This document shows positions 30,420 to 35,614 of a DNA stretch of 35,614 nt, in pieces. The notes under the pieces were generated by a model that did not search any database, was not told the origin of the DNA, and saw nothing but the letters and a program-made list of their open reading frames with translations. Made by a program: the position numbers and the translations under genes. Origin of the DNA: Pseudomonadota bacterium (GTDB taxonomy: Bacteria > Pseudomonadota > Gammaproteobacteria > Burkholderiales > Burkholderiaceae_C). Within the stretch, counting starts at the first letter, position 1. Each line of letters begins with the position of its first letter. The stretch spans positions 60,163 through 95,776 of the forward strand of contig JAFEEB010000019.1 in the NCBI GenBank assembly GCA_018241325.1. The letters run 5' to 3'.

Positions 30420-31733
30420 TCAGCGCACCAGGACGGCGGCGGACGTGCGGTGCGTGGCCGAATCGACCAGCACCAGCGCGCCCAGTGCGCGCGACTGGGC
30501 ATAGGGCCGCACGGCCAGCGGCTCTTGCAGCGCCAGCGTGACGTGGCCGATGGCGTTGGACGGCAGCTCGGTCGCGTCTTCCTCGGCCAGGGTGTTCACG
30601 TCCAGCCGGTGCGCGATGCGTGTGACGCGCGCCTTGACCCAGCGGTGGCCGTGCAGCGCCCAGTGCACGCGCCCCACGGTGAGCGGCTCGTCGTCCAGCC
30701 AGGCGAGCGTGGCCTCGATCTCGCGCGTGGGCGCGTGGGCGCCGGGCGCCAGCAGCCAGTCGCCGCGCGAGATGTCGAGCTCGCGGTCCAGCACCAGGCC
30801 GACGCTGGCACCGGCGCGCCCGGCGCCGGGCTGGCGCACGTGGTCGAGCACCTGAACGACGGTCGCGCTCTGCCCGCCGGGCAGCACGGTGACGGCCTGG
30901 CCCGGCGCCACCGTGCCCGCCGCCACGCGGCCCCAGAACACGCGGCGGCCGTGCGCGGTCTCGGTCTGCGCCGTGGGCTTTTCGACCCATTGCACCGGCA
31001 GGGCGAAGGGCTCGTTCACGTCGCTTGAAGCGACCGGCAAATCCTCCAGCAAGGTCAGCAGGCTGGGGCCGATGTAGTCGCACCAGCCGGCGCGCGGCTC
31101 CACCACGTTCCAGCCCTGCAGGGCCGAGATCGGCACGATGGCGCGCACGGCCAGGCCGGCGTCCTGCGCAAACGTTTGCAGGGCGGCGCGGATGTGGGCA
31201 AAGGCGGTGGCGGCGTCGGGCACCGCATCGAGCTTGTTGACGGCAAACACCAGCGAGGGCACGCGCAGCAGCGCGGCCAGCAGGGCGTGGCGGCGCGTTT
31301 GCGCCAGCAGCGTGACGCCGGGCGCGTGCGCGTCGAGCTTGGTGGCGTCCACCAGCACCACGGCGGCGTCGGCGCTGGAGGCGGCGGTGACCATGTTGCG
31401 CGTGTATTGCTCGTGGCCCGGCGCGTCGCCAATGATGAACTTGCGCCGCGCGGTGGCGAAGTAGCGCCAGGCCACATCGATGGTGATGCCCTGCTCGCGC
31501 TCGGCGGCCAGGCCGTCGGTCAGCAGCGCCAGGTCGGGCGCGCCGCCGCGCTGCACCCCCGCCAACTGGTCTTGCAGCACCGAGCGGCTGTCCACCAGCA
31601 GGCGCCCGATCAGCGTGCTCTTGCCATCGTCCACGCTGCCGCAGGTGATGAAGCGCAGCGCGGATTGGGTGTCGAATTCGGCTGTAGCGCTTGATAAATC
31701 AGCGCAAATAGCTATCGATTTGGTAGTGTTCAT
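30420..31733 (-). CDS. cysN: Sulfate adenylyltransferase subunit 1 (GTPase)
   Basis: 437 residues, CysN alone without a fused CysC kinase. G-motifs: [10 protein letters not shown] (31-40), [12 protein letters not shown] and NKLD, followed by the elongation-factor-like beta-barrels. It drives APS formation by CysD through GTP hydrolysis. The N-terminus up to about residue 19 ([19 protein letters not shown]) is encoded by a copy of the 47-bp repeat, so the native start is extended by repeat DNA. The ATG at 31733 was chosen over upstream codons lying in another repeat. The 140-bp gap to cysD contains a long inverted repeat. Confidence 0.94.
   Translation of the reverse strand: MNTTKSIAICADLSSATAEFDTQSALRFITCGSVDDGKSTLIGRLLVDSRSVLQDQLAGVQRGGAPDLALLTDGLAAEREQGITIDVAWRYFATARRKFIIGDAPGHEQYTRNMVTAASSADAAVVLVDATKLDAHAPGVTLLAQTRRHALLAALLRVPSLVFAVNKLDAVPDAATAFAHIRAALQTFAQDAGLAVRAIVPISALQGWNVVEPRAGWCDYIGPSLLTLLEDLPVASSDVNEPFALPVQWVEKPTAQTETAHGRRVFWGRVAAGTVAPGQAVTVLPGGQSATVVQVLDHVRQPGAGRAGASVGLVLDRELDISRGDWLLAPGAHAPTREIEATLAWLDDEPLTVGRVHWALHGHRWVKARVTRIAHRLDVNTLAEEDATELPSNAIGHVTLALQEPLAVRPYAQSRALGALVLVDSATHRTSAAVLVR
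31680..31726 (+). repeat. 47-bp dispersed repeat, copy 6 (codes for the CysN N-terminus)
   Basis: GGCTGTAGCGCT start and TAGCTATCGATTTGGTAG end; same 47-nt length and ungapped alignment to the copies at 16353 and 25133. It is antisense to cysN and provides codons about 3-18 of that gene. Confidence 0.85.
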
Positions 31734-31754
31734 GGTGTGTACGAGGAGGAACAG

Positions 31755-31862
31755 CCGGACGCAGAGGACGCAGAAAATACGCAGAGGACGCAAAAAAATT
31801 CAAAAGGTTTTCGCGGGCTTCTTCTGCGTCTTTTGCGAATTCTTTGCGTCCTCCGCGTCCGG
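31755..31862. repeat. Long inverted repeat between cysD and cysN (GGACGCAGAGGACGC family, locus 4)
   Basis: Arms of about 44 nt (31755-31798 and 31819-31862), 36 of 44 positions complementary, with a loop of about 20 nt. The arms start CCGGACGC and are built of GGACGCA-type units. This is the best preserved member of the family, because both arms are intact. It would form a strong RNA hairpin in the cysDN transcript. Confidence 0.8.
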
Positions 31863-31873
31863 TTTTCTTGACT

Positions 31874-32806
31874 TCAGAAATAGCCTTCCTTCTTGCGCTT
31901 TTCCATCGACGCCTCGCTGGTCTTGTCGTCCATGCGCGTGGCGCCGCGCTCGCTGACCTCGACCGCCAGGGTCTCGATCACGATCTCGGCCGCGCTGGCG
32001 GCGGCGCTTTCGACCGGGCAGGTGCAGGTGATGTCGCCCACGGTGCGAAAGCGCACGCTGCGGGTCTCGACCCGCTCGCCGTCCTTGGCTGGCGTGAGCG
32101 GTGTGACGGGCACCAGCAGGCCCCGGCGCTCGACCACCTCGCGCTCGTGCGCGTAGTACAGCGCGGGCAGCGCCACGTGCTCGCGCGCGATGTACTGCCA
32201 CACGTCCAGCTCGGTCCAGTTGCTGATGGGAAACACGCGGAAATGCTCGCCGGGGTGCAGGCGGGTGTTGAACAGCGTCCACAGCTCGGGCCGCTGGGCC
32301 TTGGGCTGCCACTGGCCAAAGCCGTCGCGGTGGCTGAAGATGCGCTCCTTGGCACGCGCCTTTTCCTCGTCGCGGCGCGCGCCGCCGATCAGCGCGTCAA
32401 AGCGCAGCTCCTCGATCGCCTCCAGCAGCGTGACGGCCTGATGCGGGTTGCGCGGCTCGTCGGGGCGTGCCAGACGCACGGTGCCGCGCGCCATCGAGTC
32501 TTCGACGCGGCGCACGATCAGCTCGGCGCCCAATTCTTTGGCGCGCTGGTCGCGGAAGTCCGTCACCTCGGGAAAGTTGTGGCCCGTGTCGATCATGAGC
32601 AGCGGAAACGGGATGCGGCCAATGCCGAAGGCTTTCTCGGCGCAGCGCAGCATCACCAGCGAATCCTTGCCACCCGAAAACAGCAGGGCCGGGCGCTCGA
32701 AGGCGGCGGCCACTTCGCGCAGGATGAAGATGGTTTCTTCCTCCAGCGCGTCGAGGTGGCGGTTGCTGAGCGGGGTCAGTGCTTGGGGGTCGACTCGGGC
32801 GTTCAT
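31874..32806 (-). CDS. cysD: Sulfate adenylyltransferase subunit 2
   Basis: 310 residues, normal length. The PP-loop SGGKDS is at residues 44-49, then LMIDTGHNFPEV, IGGARRDEEKARAKER, and the arginine-rich family segment SHRDGFGQW. The ending EKRKKEGYF is the conserved CysD tail. With CysN it makes adenosine 5'-phosphosulfate from ATP and sulfate in the cytoplasm. It lies downstream of cysH across a 100-bp hairpin repeat and upstream of cysN across a long inverted repeat, so expression within the operon may be tuned by these structures. Confidence 0.96.
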   Translation of the reverse strand: MNARVDPQALTPLSNRHLDALEEETIFILREVAAAFERPALLFSGGKDSLVMLRCAEKAFGIGRIPFPLLMIDTGHNFPEVTDFRDQRAKELGAELIVRRVEDSMARGTVRLARPDEPRNPHQAVTLLEAIEELRFDALIGGARRDEEKARAKERIFSHRDGFGQWQPKAQRPELWTLFNTRLHPGEHFRVFPISNWTELDVWQYIAREHVALPALYYAHEREVVERRGLLVPVTPLTPAKDGERVETRSVRFRTVGDITCTCPVESAAASAAEIVIETLAVEVSERGATRMDDKTSEASMEKRKKEGYF

Positions 32807-32835
32807 TCGTTCTTCCGGTTGCTTTGGGTCTTGCT

Positions 32836-32939
32836 CCCTCGCCCCCTTGGGGGAGAGGGTGGGGGTGAGGGGGTTTCAGGCGCTGCGCCGAAGCGGGGAT
32901 TCACCCTCACCCCAACCCTCTCCCGCCAGCGGGAGAGGG
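32836..32939. repeat. CCCTCTCCC hairpin repeat, locus 4, two-hairpin form overlapping the cysH end
   Basis: Hairpin at 32836-32859 (CCCTC/GAGGG outer and CCCCC/GGGGG inner stems, one mismatch) and hairpin at 32916-32939 (11-bp stem), joined by an outer GGGGTGAGGG/CCCTCACCCC pairing. The second hairpin codes for the last residues of CysH. It has the same architecture as 25008-25099. Confidence 0.75.
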
Positions 32940-33683
32940 GGCTTTGACGTGCAAGCCGCATTCCTTGAGGTCATTGCTTTCCCACCACCAGCGCCCGGCG
33001 CGGATGTCCTCGCCCAGGGTGATGGCGCGGGTGCAGGGCGCGCAGCCGATGCTGGGGTAGAACTGATCGTGCAGCGGGTTGGTGTCCACGCCGTGCTCGG
33101 CCACGTAGTGCCACACGTCCCCCTGCGTCCAGTCGGCCAGGGGGTTGAACTTGATGCGCGCCTCGCTGCGGTCCACCGTGGGCACATCGGCGCGCGCGCC
33201 CGACTGCTCGCGGCGCAGGCCGGTGATCCAGCCGGCCTTGCCCGCCAGCGCGCGCCCCAAGGGCTCCAGCTTGCGGATGGCGCAGCATTGCTTGCGCAGG
33301 TCGATGCTCTCGTAGATGGCGTCCTGCCCGTGGGCGCGGATGTAGTCGCGCACCATCTCGGGCCGCGGCCGAATCACTTGCACCGGCGCGCGCGAGTGCG
33401 CCTGCAGGCGCTCCAGCAGGGCCAGGGTCTCGGTGTGCAGGCGGCCGGTGTCCAGCACGAAGATGGGAATGGGCAGCGCCAGCGCATTGATGATGTGGGT
33501 GATCACCATGTCTTCCACGCCCAGGCTGTTGGCCTGCGTGACGGCGCCCAGCTCGGCCGCCTCGCGCAGCACCAGTCGGGCATGCGCCAGCTTGGTGACG
33601 TAGTCGGGCGAGGGCTTGGCGTACAGCTCGACGGCGGAGCTGGGTGCTGCGCGCAAGGCGCTGACCGATGCACGCGCGTTCAT
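32907..33683 (-). CDS. cysH: Phosphoadenylyl/adenylyl-sulfate reductase, iron-sulfur (APS reductase) type
   Basis: 258 residues. The paired cysteines Cys133-Cys134 (KQCCAIRK) and Cys214/Cys217 (GCAPC) that bind a [4Fe-4S] cluster are present, as is the catalytic ECGLH (241-245). This set indicates reduction of APS rather than PAPS, in line with no cysC kinase in the operon. The ATG at 33683 was chosen because the frame beyond it is repeat DNA. Odd: after ECGLH the chain continues 13 residues (ending PAGGRGLG) encoded by a CCCTCTCCC hairpin repeat, so the native stop was probably lost by repeat insertion. Confidence 0.93.
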   Translation of the reverse strand: MNARASVSALRAAPSSAVELYAKPSPDYVTKLAHARLVLREAAELGAVTQANSLGVEDMVITHIINALALPIPIFVLDTGRLHTETLALLERLQAHSRAPVQVIRPRPEMVRDYIRAHGQDAIYESIDLRKQCCAIRKLEPLGRALAGKAGWITGLRREQSGARADVPTVDRSEARIKFNPLADWTQGDVWHYVAEHGVDTNPLHDQFYPSIGCAPCTRAITLGEDIRAGRWWWESNDLKECGLHVKAPSPAGGRGLG

Positions 33684-33724
33684 GACAGGCCCCCACGCTT
33701 CGCGGCGATGCCTGCTGCGCTGGC

Positions 33725-33813
33725 CTTGCAGGCCGCGGAGCCGCCAGAATCGGCTCCTCTTCGGGCCGTCCAGGCTCGCGCGGGCGAGCCTGGAGCCGCG
33801 GCCCTCAGCCCCA
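33725..33813 (-). repeat. 89-nt structured repeat element, copy 2
   Basis: Reverse complement aligns without gaps to 4824-4912. It contains a perfect 10-bp hairpin, CCAGGCTCGC (33770-33779) and its complement (33784-33793), loop GCGG. It fills most of the gap between the DUF934 and cysH genes and is transcribed as part of the operon, in the same sense as copy 1 relative to its neighbouring genes. Confidence 0.8.
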
Positions 33814-33849
33814 AGGGGGCCTTCGCGCCTACGGGCGGCCGGGCGGCGC

Positions 33850-34269
33850 TCATGCCGCCTCCAGCAACGCATCGGCCAGCGCCAGCCGCGCAAACAGCGG
33901 GCGCGGCTCCAGCACGTCGCCCTGGTAGAAGTCGGCAAAGCGGTCGAACTGGCGCTGCGCGGCGGAGGCGTCCACGCCCGGCGCCAGCACGGCGCTGGTA
34001 AAGCCGCTGCGCTGCATGTGCACCAGTTGGTCGATCAGCACGTCGCCGGTGGCGCGGATGTCGCCGGCGAACTTGTAGCGCCGGCGCAGCAGCACGGCCT
34101 GGGTGTAGGCGCGGCCATCGGTGAAGGTGGGAAAGTGCAGCTCGACGCGCTGCACGCCGGCCAGCGCGCCGCCGGCCACCAGCTCGGCCAGCTCGGCGTC
34201 GTTGGCGATGGGCAGGGTCTGGCCGTCAGGCAGGTCGTTGCCGATGGCGTCGGATGCAAGAATGTTCAT
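33850..34269 (-). CDS. DUF934 domain-containing protein of the sulfite-reductase operon
   Basis: 139 residues, the size of this family, which is regularly encoded beside cysI and cysH in Proteobacteria. Recognisable stretches are VQRVELHFPTFTDGRAYTQA, LLRRRYKFAGDIRATGDVL (the RYKF-GDIRA-GDVL pattern is diagnostic), DQLVHMQRSGF and FADFYQGDV near the end. No cofactor motif is evident. A helper role in sulfite reduction is assumed from conserved neighbourhood, but the biochemical function is not established. It is 21 bp after cysI, so surely co-expressed. Confidence 0.92.
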   Translation of the reverse strand: MNILASDAIGNDLPDGQTLPIANDAELAELVAGGALAGVQRVELHFPTFTDGRAYTQAVLLRRRYKFAGDIRATGDVLIDQLVHMQRSGFTSAVLAPGVDASAAQRQFDRFADFYQGDVLEPRPLFARLALADALLEAA

Positions 34270-34290
34270 GGTCGGTGCTCCGGCTTTCAG

Positions 34291-35614
34291 TCAAATCAGG
34301 AGGGCTTCGGGCTTGGGGTGGCGCGCGCCGTTGGCGGCCAGCTTGAAGGGCTCGTGCCCGATGCGGCGCAGCGCGTCGATGAACAGCTCGCCCGGCTGGC
34401 GCAGCGCGCGGAAGGTGTCGAGCAGCGCCTCGATCACGTCGGGCACCTCGGCGGCCGAAAACGAGGGGCCGACCACCTTGCCGCCGATGGCCGGGCCCGA
34501 CAACGTGCTGCCGTCCGCCCCGCCCAGCGTGATCTGATACCACTCCTTGCCGTCCTTGTCCACGCCCAGGATGCCGATGTGGCCGCTGTGGTGGTGGCCG
34601 CAGCTGTTGATGCAGCCGCTCATGTGGATGTCGATGGGGCCCAGGTCGAAGATTTCGTCCAGGTCCTGGTAGCGCTCCGTCAGCGCCGCGGCGATGTGCA
34701 GCGAGCGCGCGTTGGCCAGCGAGCAGAAGTCGCCGCCGGGGCAGGAGATCATGTCGGTGATGAGGCCGATGTTGGGCTGCGCCAGACCCAGCTGGCGCGC
34801 GGCCTCATACAAGGCGGGCAGGTCGCTGGCAAACACCCAGGGCAGCAGCAGGTTCTGCTCGTGCGTCAGGCGCGCCTCGCCGGCCGAAAAATCTTCGGCC
34901 AGTTGCGCCAGGGCCTGAAGCGTGTCGCCGTCGGCATCGCCCGGGTTGAAGCCCACGCGCTTGAAGGACAGGGTCACCGTCTTCATGCCGGCCAGCTTGT
35001 GGCCGCGCACGTTTTGCCGCAGCCAGCGCTGGTACAGCTGGCCCTGCGGATCGACCTGGCTGGGGCGATTGGCGGGCGCGAGCGGCGGCACGACGAAGTG
35101 GCGCGCCACGCGCTCGAACTCGGCGGCGGTGATGGTGTGCGGCGCGCCGTCTTGCTGCACGATGGCCTGGTATTCCTTCTCGACCGCGTCGATGAAGCCC
35201 TGGCCCTCGCTCTTGACCAGGATCTTGATGCGCGCCTTCCACTTGTTGTCGCGCCGGCCATAGCTGTTGTACACGCGCACGATGGCCTCGATGTAGTTCA
35301 GCAGCTCGGCCCAGGGCAAGAAATCGCGCACCACGGCGCCCACCAGCGGCGTGCGGCCCATGCCGCCGCCCACCTTGACGGTAAAGCCCACCTCGCCCGC
35401 CGCGTTTTTCAGCGCCTGCAGCCCGATGTCGTACCAGCCGATGGCGGCTCGGTCTTCCTGCGCGCCGTTGAAGGCGATCTTGAACTTGCGCGGCAGGTAC
35501 GAAAACTCGGGGTGCAGCGAGCTCCACTGGCGCGTGATCTCGGCAAACGGGCGGCAATCGACGATGCCATCCTCGGCGATGCCCTCCCAGGCGTCGCAGG
35601 TGATGTTGCGGATG
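34291..35614 (-). CDS. cysI: Sulfite/nitrite reductase hemoprotein, CysI type (5' end outside the window)
   Basis: 441 C-terminal residues; the frame is open to the window edge. The visible N-terminal segment RNITCDAWEGIAEDG is typical of siroheme sulfite reductases. Siroheme/[4Fe-4S] ligands are the cysteines in SCPGGDFCSLA and SGCINSCGHHH, spaced as C-x5-C and C-x3-C. It reduces sulfite to sulfide with six electrons in the cytoplasm. First visible gene of the sulfur operon, followed by DUF934, cysH, cysD, cysN, ferredoxin, its reductase and siroheme genes. With no CysJ here, electrons probably come from the ferredoxin. Nitrite reductase is the alternative; the cys neighbours make sulfite far more likely. 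Confidence 0.93.
   Translation of the reverse strand, partial: IRNITCDAWEGIAEDGIVDCRPFAEITRQWSSLHPEFSYLPRKFKIAFNGAQEDRAAIGWYDIGLQALKNAAGEVGFTVKVGGGMGRTPLVGAVVRDFLPWAELLNYIEAIVRVYNSYGRRDNKWKARIKILVKSEGQGFIDAVEKEYQAIVQQDGAPHTITAAEFERVARHFVVPPLAPANRPSQVDPQGQLYQRWLRQNVRGHKLAGMKTVTLSFKRVGFNPGDADGDTLQALAQLAEDFSAGEARLTHEQNLLLPWVFASDLPALYEAARQLGLAQPNIGLITDMISCPGGDFCSLANARSLHIAAALTERYQDLDEIFDLGPIDIHMSGCINSCGHHHSGHIGILGVDKDGKEWYQITLGGADGSTLSGPAIGGKVVGPSFSAAEVPDVIEALLDTFRALRQPGELFIDALRRIGHEPFKLAANGARHPKPEALLI

Overview
The window looks like a chromosomal segment of a high-G+C betaproteobacterium of the Burkholderiales, most likely family Comamonadaceae. This rests on protein style (Liv-type ABC transporters beside CoA ligases, Bug/TctC receptors, the DUF934 and DUF1840 families) and on dispersed intergenic repeats with AGCTATCAAATTG and GGACGCAGAGGACGC cores that I associate with that family. 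I saw no rRNA, tRNA, CRISPR, insertion sequence or phage gene.

Layout. (1) 1-6283, plus strand: a five-gene branched-chain-amino-acid/aromatic-acid type ABC importer (livG end, livH, livM, binding protein, livF), then after a 407-bp repeat-filled gap a PaaK-like adenylate-forming protein. (2) 6403-8126: a Bug receptor, a small conserved protein of unknown function and a convergent DUF1840 protein. (3) 8295-16887, plus strand: a catabolic gene set that reads as the aerobic CoA-dependent anthranilate (2-aminobenzoate) pathway: two-domain monooxygenase/reductase, SDR dehydrogenase, MarR regulator, atypical crotonase, acyl-CoA dehydrogenase, aryl-CoA ligase, Rid-family protein and hot-dog thioesterase. 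A 9+9 bp inverted repeat overlapping the likely promoter is a good operator candidate. (4) 16994-20493: an orphan HTH protein, then a visibly lower-G+C block with a Bug receptor, a beta-decarboxylating dehydrogenase and a divergent LysR regulator, probably an acquired hydroxy-acid module. (5) 20622-27666: a MocR regulator divergent from a LysE exporter, EamA transporter and aminotransferase, followed by PhzF, a glyoxalase-like protein and a VOC-cupin fusion. (6) 35614-27680, minus strand: assimilatory sulfate reduction with siroheme synthesis (cysI, DUF934, cysH, cysD, cysN, 7Fe ferredoxin, ferredoxin-NADP reductase, cobA, cbiX). Sulfate is activated by CysDN, APS is reduced by an iron-sulfur CysH, and sulfite is reduced by a siroheme enzyme probably fed by the ferredoxin and its reductase and supplied with siroheme by CobA and CbiX.

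The least expected material is in the repeats. A 47-bp family has six full-length ungapped copies; one lies in frame inside the acyl-CoA dehydrogenase, one codes for the N-terminus of CysN, and a partial copy ends the PaaK-like gene. A second element occurs twice as ungapped 89-nt copies (78/89 identical), and five of the eleven differences lie in one hairpin and all keep it paired, two pairs by double compensatory change. Together with two active-site losses in the anthranilate gene set (a crotonase without both catalytic glutamates and a Rid protein without its carboxylate-binding arginine), these are the points most worth following up. All identities were counted by eye and no database search was run.
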